Counted from the stretch's first letter, positions 25,341 through 34,881 are shown. The stretch is 64,000 nt of DNA from an uncultured Candidatus Peregrinibacteria bacterium (GCA_903854335.1 CAINVY010000005.1:124001-188000); one strand, 5' to 3'. Program-made: numbers and translations. The notes: generated by a model from the letters alone, not told the origin.

Positions 25341-27104
25341 TCAGCTTTGTCGCTCCTGATGGAGCAACATTTCAACCGCGTGATCGAATGATCCTGCTTG
25401 GATCACCTCCCCTGCATTCACGAAGTAAATCTCATCCGCATTCTCAATCGTGTTAAGTCGATGCGCGATAATCACCCGCGTTGTGTGCTTGGGGAGGTTC
25501 TGCAGGATCTCCTCGAGCAACTTCTCCGTCACCGTATCGATATTCGCCGTCGCCTCGTCCAGGATGAGCACATCGGGATCTTTCAAAACGGCCCTCATGA
25601 ACGCAATGAGCTGCCTCTGCCCCAAACTGATCTCGCCACCGCCGCTGGTCACCGACGTCTCAAGTCCCTTCTCAAAATGAGAAAGCAACGTATCAACGTT
25701 CGCTTTTTGCAGCGCAACGACGATGTCTTCATTCGACAAATGTTTGTATTCGTCATTGCCGTACAAAATATTCTCCCGGACGGTGCCGGAAAAGAGGAAA
25801 GGTTCCTGCAGAATAAATCCGATGTTCTTCGTGCGTTCACTGGGCTCGAAAGATCTGATGTCTTTCCCATGAAGCAGGACTTTTCCCTCAGTCGGGTCAT
25901 ACAAGCGTGCCATCAGCGAAGCGGTTGTGGTCTTGCCGCCTCCCGTGGGACCCACGAGAGCGTACGTCTTTCCTTCCTCCAACGTGAGATTGATGCCATG
26001 CAGTACTTCCTTGCCATCGGGATAGTGGAAATGAACGTTTTCAAGCGCGAGAAGATGTGCGCCCGGAATCGTTTCCCCTCCCGGAATGACGACCATATCC
26101 GATGCGAGGGACATGATGGCCGAGATGCGGTCCCATGCCGCCATGGCCGTCTGAAACGACGACCAGACGGAGGCGAGCTGGCGGAGCGGATCATAGAATC
26201 TCGTCACATAGACGAGATAACTGACCAGGAGTCCTACCGTGAATGCGCCTGCGGTGATCAGATAGATGCCGAAAGCGAGCACGATGAGTTGGGCAAGGTT
26301 GCCGCAGAAACCATAGATGGGCGTGAAGATGTTGTTGGCCACGCCCGCCTTGATCGATGTGGAGTAGTTGGTCTCGTTCGCTTCATCGAATTTCTTGCGG
26401 AAGTAGTCTCGACGATTAAAGGCGACGACCACTTTGAAGTTCGCAAGGCTCTCCTGAATCTCGCCGCTCATTCCGCCAAGTGCTTGCATGCTCGCCGCGT
26501 TCTTCCGCCTGATCCAAGCGGACAGTGCTTGCGTGAGGATGAGCAAACCGAGTGCCGGAACCAAGGCGAATGCGCCAAGCTTGATGTTGATCGTAAGCAG
26601 GAAGATACCCGCCCCGACGATGATGAATGCGTTCGAGACAAACTGTAACAATGCTTGGGAGAAGAATTGATTGAGCTTGTCCGTATCGTTGTTGATGCGA
26701 GAAATAAGGTCACCCGCTTTGTTTTGATTGAAGAAAGCCACGGGCAGCTCTTGCAATTTATGAAAAACCGCATTGCGGAGGCTGAAGAGCAAACGCTGAC
26801 CTACTCCACCCATCAGCATCGTCTGAAAGTAGTTGGCAACGAAGGCAACCAGATAGATTCCAAGCAAGATACCGGCAAAGAGAAGCACGCCTTGGTAGTG
26901 GAATGTCTGGATGTAGGTGTCGATGGTATGGCCGATGAGGAGCGGCGCAAGGAGCGTCAGCCCCGAGTTGAGAGTGATGGCAATGAGCGCAAGAACCAGA
27001 TTTTTTTTCTCGTCCTTGAGAAGCGGCCATAACTTCAGGAGTGCCGAGAGAGCACTTGCCGGCTTTGCCGCATTGCCGTTGGTGTCCGTGAGCGTGTACT
27101 TCAT
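25341..27104 (-). CDS. ABC exporter subunit with a complete catalytic glutamate (heterodimer half 2)
   Basis: 587 aa: six transmembrane helices (about 30-320) and a C-terminal ATPase. Walker A GPTGGGKTT, Q-loop EPFLFSGT, signature ISLGQRQL (non-canonical, LSGGQ lost) and Walker B LILDEATANID with the catalytic glutamate. Its start overlaps the stop of the upstream ABC gene (ATGA at 27101-27104). Pairing of a defective signature here with a DD Walker B in the partner is the pattern of heterodimeric exporters of the BmrCD/TM287-288 type. The substrate is unknown, often drugs or peptides. Confidence 0.93.
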   Translation of the reverse strand: MKYTLTDTNGNAAKPASALSALLKLWPLLKDEKKNLVLALIAITLNSGLTLLAPLLIGHTIDTYIQTFHYQGVLLFAGILLGIYLVAFVANYFQTMLMGGVGQRLLFSLRNAVFHKLQELPVAFFNQNKAGDLISRINNDTDKLNQFFSQALLQFVSNAFIIVGAGIFLLTINIKLGAFALVPALGLLILTQALSAWIRRKNAASMQALGGMSGEIQESLANFKVVVAFNRRDYFRKKFDEANETNYSTSIKAGVANNIFTPIYGFCGNLAQLIVLAFGIYLITAGAFTVGLLVSYLVYVTRFYDPLRQLASVWSSFQTAMAAWDRISAIMSLASDMVVIPGGETIPGAHLLALENVHFHYPDGKEVLHGINLTLEEGKTYALVGPTGGGKTTTASLMARLYDPTEGKVLLHGKDIRSFEPSERTKNIGFILQEPFLFSGTVRENILYGNDEYKHLSNEDIVVALQKANVDTLLSHFEKGLETSVTSGGGEISLGQRQLIAFMRAVLKDPDVLILDEATANIDTVTEKLLEEILQNLPKHTTRVIIAHRLNTIENADEIYFVNAGEVIQAGSFDHAVEMLLHQERQS

Positions 27105-28861
27105 AGTTGGCTGGTACTGCGTTGCGATTGCGCAATCTGAACGTATTCGGGTGAATGCTGCATCAGCTCCGCATGCGTCCCCTGCGCGAGGAGCTCTCCC
27201 TCCATGAGCAAAATGATGTGATCCAGCGATTCAGCGGAAGAGATTTTCTGCGTGATGGAAACGAGCGTGATGTCGGGATAATTCTTTGCAACATTCTCGA
27301 GAATTTTTTGCTCCGTCTGCGTATCGACTCTCGCCGTGAAATCGTCGAGGAGAAGGATTTTCGGATTCAGTGCCAACGCGCGCGCGAGCATGATCCGCTG
27401 CTTCTGACCTCCCGAGAGACTCGTCCCGCGTTCGGAGACAATGGTCTCCAGCTTCTGCGGCAGCGATTCGATAAATTCTTTCAACTCAGCCGTTTCAATG
27501 GCCTTTTGCATGTCCTCTTCCCGCACCGTATCACCGAAGGCGATGTTTTCTCGGAGCGTCATGTTGAAGATGATGCTGTCCTCGAACACGAGTCCTATCT
27601 GGCGATGGAGAGAAGTCGTGTCGAAGCTTTCCAGCGGCTTATTATCGTAGTGTATCGTTCCGATCGTCGGCGGCATCAGCCCCGTGAGAAGGTAAAGGAG
27701 CTGGGTCTTCCCTGCGCCCGTCGGACCGATGACGGCTGTTCTCGTGCGCGCTCTCAGGGAGAAGGACACATGTTTCAGCGCAGATTTCTCCCCGAAAACC
27801 ATCGAAACATTCTGTACATCAATATCACCCTTCAGAAGGGAGGTGTCTGTCCCCTTCTCCTCTTTCTCCTGACTGTCGGTGACATCGGTGATTCGTTGGT
27901 ACGAGGCAGCCGAACGTGCGATGAGATTACTGATAAATCCGATGATAATGATCGGGAAGATGAGGATAGCGACGTAACTGTTGAACGCAGTGAATTGCCC
28001 CAATGTCATGGACCCCGCGATGACGAAGTGACCGCCGAGCGTGAGGATAATCAACGTTGCGATGTTCGCAACAAGCGTGATCACGGGAAGGAGTGACGCG
28101 AACAGCCGGAGGATTTGCAGTCCCAACTGTTTCGCATTGGTATTCGCCTCAAGGAATTTTTCGTACTCGTACTGCTGTGAATTAAGAACACGAATCAACG
28201 CCGATCCGAGGATGCTCTCATTGATGACTTTGTTGAGCCAATCGATGACTTCCTGTGATTTCTTGAAAAGCGTGCGTACCTTTTTGAAGATCATAAAAAA
28301 TGACCCTGCGATGATCGGAAGGATGGCCAGCACGGCGAGAGCGAGTTTCCAATTGATGAGAAGAAGCAGGACGCTTGCCCCGATGATGAGGAACACGGAG
28401 GAAACGATGGAGACGATGGCCTGCGAAACGAACATTTTCACGGCATCCACATCCGACGTCAGATTCGTGAGCAGCTTCGACGGCGTCATTTCCTGCACGA
28501 AGGCATAACTTTGCCTGGAGATCTTTGCGGATGTCTCTCTCCGTATGTCTCGCGCCACGCGCTCCGACGCGTATGTCTGCACAATGCTCTGGAGATATGC
28601 GAAGATGAAAATGGCGAGTGCCGTGCAGAAGAATTCCAGAATCACTGTCGGAAGCACGAGATGCTTCTGCGTATAGGCATCAATACCGTGAGAAATGATT
28701 ATGGGAATCACGAGGTTGAATCCATTGCTCAGCACGGCGAAAAGGACGAGCAGAACGATCCAGCCGGCATAGGATTTCATGAGGCCGACAAGGGAGCGGG
28801 CATGGGGAGCCTGTCGCTTCCGTAAGTCGTTTTTGCCCTCGGGAGAGTGTGCCGCACTCAT
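27101..28861 (-). CDS. ABC exporter subunit with degenerate Walker B (heterodimer half 1)
   Basis: 586 aa from MSAAHSPEGKNDLRKRQAPHARS. Six transmembrane helices precede an ATPase with Walker A GPTGAGKTQ, canonical signature LSGGQKQRIMLARAL and Walker B ILLLDDFTARVD, in which the catalytic glutamate is replaced by aspartate. With the partner at 25341 this yields one consensus and one degenerate ATP site. The start at 28861 overlaps the marR stop by ATGA; the ATG at 28870 is less likely. The marR-ABC-ABC order suggests a drug-inducible efflux operon. Confidence 0.93.
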   Translation of the reverse strand: MSAAHSPEGKNDLRKRQAPHARSLVGLMKSYAGWIVLLVLFAVLSNGFNLVIPIIISHGIDAYTQKHLVLPTVILEFFCTALAIFIFAYLQSIVQTYASERVARDIRRETSAKISRQSYAFVQEMTPSKLLTNLTSDVDAVKMFVSQAIVSIVSSVFLIIGASVLLLLINWKLALAVLAILPIIAGSFFMIFKKVRTLFKKSQEVIDWLNKVINESILGSALIRVLNSQQYEYEKFLEANTNAKQLGLQILRLFASLLPVITLVANIATLIILTLGGHFVIAGSMTLGQFTAFNSYVAILIFPIIIIGFISNLIARSAASYQRITDVTDSQEKEEKGTDTSLLKGDIDVQNVSMVFGEKSALKHVSFSLRARTRTAVIGPTGAGKTQLLYLLTGLMPPTIGTIHYDNKPLESFDTTSLHRQIGLVFEDSIIFNMTLRENIAFGDTVREEDMQKAIETAELKEFIESLPQKLETIVSERGTSLSGGQKQRIMLARALALNPKILLLDDFTARVDTQTEQKILENVAKNYPDITLVSITQKISSAESLDHIILLMEGELLAQGTHAELMQHSPEYVQIAQSQRSTSQL

Positions 28862-29307
28862 ACGGAACATGATGAGAAATACTGAACTATTTTGGCGCTC
28901 AATCGAGAATATTCCTCCAATTCTTTGTCATCGAGTGCGGAAAACGTATCCGCGATGCGCTTGAGGTGACTCTTGCGCAGAAGGTGCATCTGCTTTTTCG
29001 TTTTAGCGGAAAGCTCCATGAGTTGCGACCGTCGGTCATCGGGGTTGTTCTTCCGTTTCAGATGACCATGCTCGACAAGGCCGTCCACCAGCTGGGTTGC
29101 CGCACTGCTGGTGATAGAAAGCTGATGAGCAATATCCTTGATGCTGACATGATCCTTCTGCGCGACGATGCGAAGAACTCCCCACTGCGAATGGGTGATG
29201 CGACGAAGCACAGCATCGGAAGCAATGGCGCTTTTCGCACTGAGCTTGCGCTTAATGGTTTGGAAGCATGCCAATAGTTGTTCGAGAGTTTGAGCTCTTT
29301 TCAACAT
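28858..29307 (-). CDS. MarR-family transcriptional regulator
   Basis: 149 aa from MLKRAQTLEQLLACFQTIKRKL. The winged helix-turn-helix is clear: VSIKDIAHQLSITSSAATQLVDGLVEHGHLKRKNNPDDRRSQLMELSAKTKKQM, including the DxRS wing motif. It is the first gene of a three-gene operon with the ABC exporter, with ATGA overlap. A 13-bp palindrome overlaps its promoter, which fits autorepression as known for the family. Confidence 0.93.
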   Translation of the reverse strand: MLKRAQTLEQLLACFQTIKRKLSAKSAIASDAVLRRITHSQWGVLRIVAQKDHVSIKDIAHQLSITSSAATQLVDGLVEHGHLKRKNNPDDRRSQLMELSAKTKKQMHLLRKSHLKRIADTFSALDDKELEEYSRLSAKIVQYFSSCSV

Positions 29308-29333
29308 CGTCAGTTTGCGAAATACCAAATTAT

Positions 29334-29367
29334 GTAAGTATCTTACCTATTTATCACGCAGGGTCAA
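29334..29367 (-). promoter_or_regulatory. marR promoter with palindromic operator
   Basis: On the minus strand TTGACC (29367-29362), a 16-bp spacer and TAAGAT (29345-29340). The perfect palindrome GTAAG-n3-CTTAC (29334-29346) covers the -10 box. The start is expected near 29333, 26 nt before the marR ATG. A MarR dimer bound here would block polymerase. Confidence 0.55.
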
Positions 29368-29427
29368 GCACGTCATCCAGAAATACGTTGCCGAAATATC
29401 GGCAGATATATCTTCATACATACGTAC

Positions 29428-30477
29428 TCATTTTGTCGCCATCGTGCTGATATCGATCACGAATCGGTACCGCACGTCGGATTTGAGTACACGCTCATAG
29501 GCTCCGTCAATCGCGTCGGCTGCAATGACCTCGATATCGGGACCGATGTTGTGCTGCGCGCAGAAGTCCAACATTTCCTGCGTTTCGCGAATGCCTCCGA
29601 TCACCGAGCCGGCAAAAGACCGACGCTTCAGAATCAGGGTAAATGCATTGACGGATAACGGCTCTGCCGGGGCTCCGACATTGACCAGGACACCATCGAC
29701 ATTAAGCAAGGAAAGAAAGGCATTCAAATCAACCTTCGCACTGACGGTATTCACGATGAGATCGAGGGAACCTGCAAGTTTCTTGAATGTCTCCGCATCG
29801 CTCGTGGCAAAAAAATGATCGGCACCCAGTCGCAAACCGTCGTCCTTTTTCGCGAGCGAATGCGAGAGAACCGTGACTTCGGCGCCCATCGCATGCGCAA
29901 TTTTTACCGCCATATGACCGAGTCCCCCGAGGCCGACCACCGCGACCTTCTTGCCCGGACCGGCACCCCAATGGTGCAACGGCGAATATGTCGTAATTCC
30001 GGCACACAAGAGCGGCGCAGCGACATCGAGTGCGATGCTATCGGGGATGCGGAGTACAAAATCTTCCGTCACAACCATGTGCGTGGAATACCCGCCATGC
30101 GTGCGCTCGCCGAACCTATCGATGGCGCCGTACGTCATCGTGTTTCCCTTGATGCAGTATTGCTCCTCGCCATTTTGGCAGTGCTTGCATTCGCGACAGG
30201 AGTCGACCATGCAGCCGACGCCGACACGATCGCCAACGTTATATTTCGTAACCTCGGAACCGATCTCTAAGACGACTCCGGCAATCTCGTGTCCCGGGAT
30301 AAGAGGAAATGTCTCTTCGCGCCACTCCCCTCGAACGTGATGAAGATCGGAATGGCAAATACCGCAGTACTTGATTTCAATCAATACATCCTTGGCGCTG
30401 AGATCGCGTCGTTGGATCGTGGTTGCCTTGAACGGCTCATTGGTACCAAAGACGGCTCGAGCGTGTGCTGTGATCAT
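29428..30477 (-). CDS. Zinc-dependent alcohol dehydrogenase (NAD(P)-dependent, CAD/YahK type)
   Basis: 349 aa from [26 protein letters not shown]. The catalytic zinc ligands appear in [16 protein letters not shown] (C and H with GHE in [11 protein letters not shown]), and the structural zinc in [15 protein letters not shown]. The Rossmann G-loop is [15 protein letters not shown]. The family reduces aldehydes such as cinnamaldehyde with NADPH. The strand-2 end [13 protein letters not shown] has a serine rather than an acidic residue, consistent with NADP preference. Monocistronic, divergent from a small membrane gene. Confidence 0.93.
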   Translation of the reverse strand: MITAHARAVFGTNEPFKATTIQRRDLSAKDVLIEIKYCGICHSDLHHVRGEWREETFPLIPGHEIAGVVLEIGSEVTKYNVGDRVGVGCMVDSCRECKHCQNGEEQYCIKGNTMTYGAIDRFGERTHGGYSTHMVVTEDFVLRIPDSIALDVAAPLLCAGITTYSPLHHWGAGPGKKVAVVGLGGLGHMAVKIAHAMGAEVTVLSHSLAKKDDGLRLGADHFFATSDAETFKKLAGSLDLIVNTVSAKVDLNAFLSLLNVDGVLVNVGAPAEPLSVNAFTLILKRRSFAGSVIGGIRETQEMLDFCAQHNIGPDIEVIAADAIDGAYERVLKSDVRYRFVIDISTMATK

Positions 30478-30590
30478 GATGGGAAAGGAAAGATTTGAAG
30501 TGTGGGCGATTGTCTCACACAAATGATGTGCTGAAACCAATTATGGGAGGAATTATTTCAACTATGAAAAATAGGACCATACATTCGTGC

Positions 30591-30596
30591 TAGCAT
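30591..30596 (+). promoter_or_regulatory. Extended -10 box, start codon at the expected transcription start
   Basis: TGCTAGCAT provides an extended -10 (TGn plus TAGCAT at 30591-30596) six bases before the ATG at 30603. The -35 region 17 bp upstream is poor. If real, the transcript would begin at or next to the start codon. Confidence 0.35.
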
Positions 30597-30602
30597 TCGC
30601 CC

Positions 30603-30776
30603 ATGAAACCTCTCATACAGTATGTGATCGCTGTCACAGTCGTGTGGACGATCATTCTCTTCGCTGCATGGTTTATGGATGGAGGCGCTCGCTTCAAAAC
30701 CTTCGCAATGGTTTGCGGAGGATTCGCTGTGGGGATGCTCGCCATGTACATCGCAATGCATCTGTATAAGTGGTAA
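30603..30776 (+). CDS. 57-aa two-helix membrane protein
   Basis: MKPLIQYVIAVTVVWTIILF, then AAWFMDGGARFKTFAMVCGG and FAVGMLAMYIAMHLYKW. Two hydrophobic helices connected by a short polar turn with DGGARF. Below the usual length limit of gene finders but well formed, with a plausible leaderless start and a clean gap to the neighbouring genes. No family recognised. Confidence 0.6.
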   Translation: MKPLIQYVIAVTVVWTIILFAAWFMDGGARFKTFAMVCGGFAVGMLAMYIAMHLYKW

Positions 30777-30814
30777 TTCGCTTAACTCACGGCATACGAT
30801 GATGCTTCGCCTCT

Positions 30815-31264
30815 TTAGGAAGCCTCCGAATTCCCCGCGCTTGGATTCGAATCGTTTGGATCCGGACATGCGCCGTCCAAGTTTGCCTGCGCGCTGCAAA
30901 GCGTCCCATCAGTACGCTTGCACATCGGCGTCTTCGTCCCAACCCCCTCCACTTTCCCACCCGTGATCGCACAATAAATCTCTGCGTCATTGTCGTACCC
31001 CGTAATCTTCAATCCCCCTTCCGGACAATTGCCGCGCATGAGCGCCCACTCTTCGCATTGCCGATTGTCTTCGAAGAGACATACGCCGTATTCGCCTGCT
31101 TTGCTTGTTCGGATTTCCAATGTGCCACCTTTTTTGGTGCAATTCACGGAAGCAGGATTGGCGATGCCGATAGAATGTCCATTGTTTGTTCCGTCAGCGG
31201 GAGCATTTTGGCAACCGGCCAGGAGAAGGAGACTTCCGCCAAAGATGAGGAGCAAATTTTTCAT
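30815..31264 (-). CDS. DUF333-type lipoprotein
   Basis: 149 aa. Signal peptide with lipobox LLAGC at residue 18, so it is likely lipid-anchored on the outer side of the membrane. The DUF333 (hemolysin-like) core is ANPASVNCTKKGGTLEIRTSKAGEYGVCLFEDNRQCEEWALMRGNCPEGG, with its conserved NPA, GG, GxYGxC, CEEWA and RGxC. A second, shorter repeat with AEIYCAITGGKV...MCKRTDGTLCSAQ follows. The role of DUF333 is not established. Confidence 0.85.
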   Translation of the reverse strand: MKNLLLIFGGSLLLLAGCQNAPADGTNNGHSIGIANPASVNCTKKGGTLEIRTSKAGEYGVCLFEDNRQCEEWALMRGNCPEGGLKITGYDNDAEIYCAITGGKVEGVGTKTPMCKRTDGTLCSAQANLDGACPDPNDSNPSAGNSEAS

Positions 31265-31343
31265 AGTATTTCACGGAAGAGAATGAACACTTTATTCATA
31301 GGCAATTCTCTTCTCCTCTTCCCTTGGAGTCTACGACAAATAT

Positions 31344-31751
31344 TGGTGGAGATGCCGGGAGTTGAACCCGGGTCCAACGTGTAGCCCGATTGTCCGTACC
31401 GTCATGGACCTTCCATTTCTCGCAGCCGTCAGGAAGGAACAAGGAAAGGCGCGAGGGATGATGCCGGAAAATTCGTGGCCGTCACGACATCAGATGACGG
31501 CACCGTCTCGCTGATGACGCCTCATCCCCGTAGCGAGAATCGGAGGGGAGACGTGTTTCCAAGAGTGGAAACTTAGGCGAAGGCCAGAACCGGGGAGCTC
31601 AGACGAGCCAAGACACCTTCGGCAATGGCGTTTGCTTTGCTAACTAAAGAGTTGGCAAGTATTGGTTGCAACGGTGGGTGACGGGAACTGTTGCCATCCC
31701 GGACGGAGACAGAATCGAACCAGAATCACGCTGTCGAAGCCTGTCATCCCC
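31344..31751 (-). ncRNA. ssrA: Transfer-messenger RNA (tmRNA)
   Basis: 408 nt. The 5' end GGGGATGACAGGCTTCGACAG pairs with the 3' CATCTCC of ...GGTTCAACTCCCGGCATCTCCACCA (CCA encoded at 31346-31344), forming the tRNA-like acceptor. The resume codon is GCA at 31635-31633 and the reading frame runs to TAA at 31575-31573, giving the tag ANAIAEGVLA then RLSSPVLAFA. The 20-aa tag is twice the length of the E. coli one and ends VLAFA. The molecule rescues stalled ribosomes with SmpB (not in this window). It lies 58 bp downstream of a sensor kinase gene on the same strand. Pseudoknots are likely but were not folded. Confidence 0.95.
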
Positions 31752-31809
31752 ACGATGATGCAAAGAAACGGAAGATCCGCATCCTATCACATCCCCGCCC
31801 CCTCCGCGC

Positions 31810-33243
31810 TTAAATGGGAAGAGAAATGAACACCGTCGTCCCCTTCCCCTCCTGGCTCTCGATCCAAATGGATCCTCCTGCGAGCGTGACGACGCCACGC
31901 GCGATGAAGAGACCGAGGCCCACTCCATCGGGATCGAACATGTTGGCATTGGAGCCACGCGTAAACTTTTCGAAGATGCGCCCCTGATCCACAACAGGAA
32001 TGCCATTTCCATGATCCTGCACCTCAATGCGTACAGTATTTCCGTCACGCGTCGTGCAGATCTCAATGTCGGCACCTTTGGAAGAATAGAGGATGGCATT
32101 ATCCACGATCTTCAATAGCGCGCTCCTGATAAGCGAGCGATCGAAACGGAATATTAAGGACTCGCTCGTCTGAAATTTCACATGTAGCTCGCGTTGTCGC
32201 AAGCGAACATCGCATTCATGCAGCACCTCTCGAATCACCACTCCGAGATCCGCCTGTTCGCTGTGATACTGAAGCACTTTGTCCTCGATGGATGCCGCTT
32301 CCTTGACGAGCGAAAGAATTCCCCTCATGCGATAGATACCGCCCTGTGCATCGGTAATATGTTCGATTACGGCATCACGCAACTTCGGAGAATCCACTTC
32401 GTCCTGAAGACTTTCGAGCGAGGTCTGGAAGATCGTCAGAGGTTGCCCCAACTGATGTGATGTGAGGAGGAGAAGACCCGAACGCTCCCTCTCGATCCTG
32501 CGCACCATCACCATACGTCGCTCCACAAAGAGGAGCAGGACGCTCACGCCAACGGAACCGACTCCAAGAAGGAAGAGAAGGAAAAGCGATGTCGAAAACA
32601 CGCGATTGGACAGTGCAAAGTAATCCTGCACGCCCATATCGACACCCAGTACCGCCGTCGCTTCGCCCGTGTCGGATCTGCGGATGGGAGCGTATCCGGA
32701 AATTTCAGCGCCCCACTGGTCCGTGGTGAGAGTATCCGTCGCGGGATGCAGGAACGCCTCGTTACGCAGCCCCGGAGAAGTGCTGACATCGTAGGGCTCA
32801 CCGGGAATGGAGGGCTGCTCGTCCGTATCGAGAATGCCGTTGTGGTTCCTGTCGAGCTCTGTGAACGGAGCAACCATATCCGCATCGGCAACGAAGGCGA
32901 AGGTATTCGGATCCTTCGTCTTGCGCATGATGTACGCGTACCGAATGTTCGGAATACTGCTACGAAGCGTCTCCAATTTCTTGCTCGCTGCGATGACGAC
33001 GGGCGACTTGGCACCCTTCAAGGTATCGACGGAGAGAAAATCCTTCCCGTCGAATTGCATCGCGGCGGTCGCCGCAACATCACGCAATCTCTCCTGCAAT
33101 TCCCCCTGCATCAGGCCTCTTCCTCTCCTGAAGAGATTCGCATCGATGGCAACAATGGAAATGAGTGCAATGATGCACAAGCCGCAGATGGACATGGAGA
33201 GCCATGGCACACGCATTGTCGACGCTCGAAACTTGGTGGTCAT
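31810..33243 (-). CDS. Sensor histidine kinase with EF-hand loop in the sensor domain (copy 1)
   Basis: 477 aa. A first membrane helix (about 15-35), an extracytoplasmic sensor (about 40-210), a second helix (about 216-240), then HisKA with SHQLGQPLT (H263) and a HATPase domain with N-box KIVDNAILYSS (380), G1 DHGNGIP (410), F-box IFEKF and G2 GVGLGLFIA (440). The sensor contains DRNHNGILDTDE (131-142), a complete 12-residue EF-hand calcium loop (D1, N3, N5, G6, L8, D9, E12), next to YAYIMRKTKDPNTFAFVADAD. There is no cytosolic receiver domain and no response regulator nearby. Paralogue of the next gene. A start at M10 is possible. Confidence 0.92.
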   Translation of the reverse strand: MTTKFRASTMRVPWLSMSICGLCIIALISIVAIDANLFRRGRGLMQGELQERLRDVAATAAMQFDGKDFLSVDTLKGAKSPVVIAASKKLETLRSSIPNIRYAYIMRKTKDPNTFAFVADADMVAPFTELDRNHNGILDTDEQPSIPGEPYDVSTSPGLRNEAFLHPATDTLTTDQWGAEISGYAPIRRSDTGEATAVLGVDMGVQDYFALSNRVFSTSLFLLFLLGVGSVGVSVLLLFVERRMVMVRRIERERSGLLLLTSHQLGQPLTIFQTSLESLQDEVDSPKLRDAVIEHITDAQGGIYRMRGILSLVKEAASIEDKVLQYHSEQADLGVVIREVLHECDVRLRQRELHVKFQTSESLIFRFDRSLIRSALLKIVDNAILYSSKGADIEICTTRDGNTVRIEVQDHGNGIPVVDQGRIFEKFTRGSNANMFDPDGVGLGLFIARGVVTLAGGSIWIESQEGKGTTVFISLPI

Positions 33244-33296
33244 ACTGAGGAAGTTCTTGAAAAGAAAGTGAAGAAACGTTTGAGCAAACTTTTCTG

Positions 33297-34724
33297 CTAT
33301 CGTGTCGGCAGACTCACGATCGCAGTCGTGCCTTCATCAAGATGACTGCGTAATGTGACACGACCTCCGATGAGGCCAAAAAGACGCTTCGCCACGAAGA
33401 GTCCCAGCCCATAGCCATTCGGCCTGTGCGTCGGCGCATTCGATCCCCGCTCGAACTTGCGGAAGAGTCTCGGGAAATCCCCGGGGGGAATGCCGCAGCC
33501 ATGATCGATGATTTCCAATATGATTTGTTTTCCACGCTTGCGCGCCGCCACGGTGATCGTGGAATCATTCGGCGAAAATGCGGATGCATTATCGAACAAT
33601 TCATGCACGGCTCTCCGGAGGAAATGCGCATCCGCCTCTAACACAAGATTCTCTTCCACCTCAAACACCACCGATTGATTCTTCTCCTGCAGAACCGCCC
33701 CGATATCGTGCGCGACGCCACGGAGCACCTCACCGAGTTCCACGTTCTGCAGCGTTACATTCAAAACCCCCTCCTCGAGAATCGTCGCAGTGGAGAGAAG
33801 AGAAAGCACAGATTCCATACGTGCAATGCCCTGCTGAAGATTTCCGAGATTCTCTCCAACTACTTCAGAGAGACTCGGGGAATTTTTTTCTTCTGCCAGC
33901 GCCTCCACGGAAAATTTGAAGATCGTCAACGGCTCTCCCAATTGATGCGATGCAAGAAGGAGAAGATTCGTTCGCTCCTCTTCGAGGGTGCGCAGCACAT
34001 CCATGCGCCACTGCAACACCAAGAAGATGGATACCCAGACGACATACACACCTCCGAGCAACACAAGAAACGTCAAAAATTCCGTTCCCAAGTCCCGCGT
34101 CTGTCCGAGAAAATCTTGCGCATTCATATCGATCCCGAGCACCGCCACAACCTTCCCGCTTGATGTTCGAACAGGTGCGTAGCCGGAGATCACCGTCCCC
34201 CACTGATCCGTGGTGAATGCTGTGTCGACCGTCGGACGCAGGAACGCCTCATTGCGCAGCACGGGAAATTTGCTGACGTCATATAGCTGTGCGATCGTCG
34301 GCGCCGCCTCATTCGCTTCGACGTTGCCATCATGGTTATCGTCCAGTTCCTTCTTTGAATCGAGCATGGCACCGTCGGCAATGAACGAGAAGGTATTCGG
34401 ATCGTTCGTTTTGCGCATGAGGTAGACGGACGACACGTTCGTAATGCTGTCTCTCAACCGACGTAACCGATGCACCGTGTCGATGAAGACGGGAGAATTC
34501 GCGTCGGCGGGGCTTCGGATTTGCTGCAGCACATCACCGTTAATCTCCAATGTACCGGCTGCTGCCGCATCGCGCAGACGATCGCGCAATTGCTGCTCCA
34601 CGAGACTGTGACCTCGGTACACGAGAAGAAATCCAAGGAGCAACATGGCTATCGCCACGATGCCAACGAGCACCGACGTGAGGAGGTGCTTCTTCTGGCC
34701 ATCGGAATGGATGTGGATGAACAT
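33297..34724 (-). CDS. Sensor histidine kinase with EF-hand loop in the sensor domain (copy 2)
   Basis: 475 aa with the same layout and clear similarity along the sensor and kinase (SSVYLMRKTNDPNTFSFIAD, FTTDQWGTVISGYAPVR). The EF-hand loop is DDNHDGNVEANE (128-139), all ligand positions filled. H-box SHQLGEPL (H260), N-box ELFDNASAFSP, G1 DHGCGIP and G2 GYGLGLFVA complete the kinase. The 53-bp spacing to copy 1 on the same strand suggests one transcript. Dimerisation of the two as a heterodimer is possible but unproven. Confidence 0.92.
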   Translation of the reverse strand: MFIHIHSDGQKKHLLTSVLVGIVAIAMLLLGFLLVYRGHSLVEQQLRDRLRDAAAAGTLEINGDVLQQIRSPADANSPVFIDTVHRLRRLRDSITNVSSVYLMRKTNDPNTFSFIADGAMLDSKKELDDNHDGNVEANEAAPTIAQLYDVSKFPVLRNEAFLRPTVDTAFTTDQWGTVISGYAPVRTSSGKVVAVLGIDMNAQDFLGQTRDLGTEFLTFLVLLGGVYVVWVSIFLVLQWRMDVLRTLEEERTNLLLLASHQLGEPLTIFKFSVEALAEEKNSPSLSEVVGENLGNLQQGIARMESVLSLLSTATILEEGVLNVTLQNVELGEVLRGVAHDIGAVLQEKNQSVVFEVEENLVLEADAHFLRRAVHELFDNASAFSPNDSTITVAARKRGKQIILEIIDHGCGIPPGDFPRLFRKFERGSNAPTHRPNGYGLGLFVAKRLFGLIGGRVTLRSHLDEGTTAIVSLPTR

Positions 34725-34881
34725 GAAGTTTGTGTTTCTGCACTCCTTCTATTTGCTGTTATTATAGCAGAAATATGACCATAGCTCCAGAGAGGTTTTT
34801 CGAGGAAAAGGAGACGTTTTTGCGCTTCCAGAAGACACAAGCGCTTCTCTTCCCCTCTTCGAAACGCTACACTCTCGCGGC

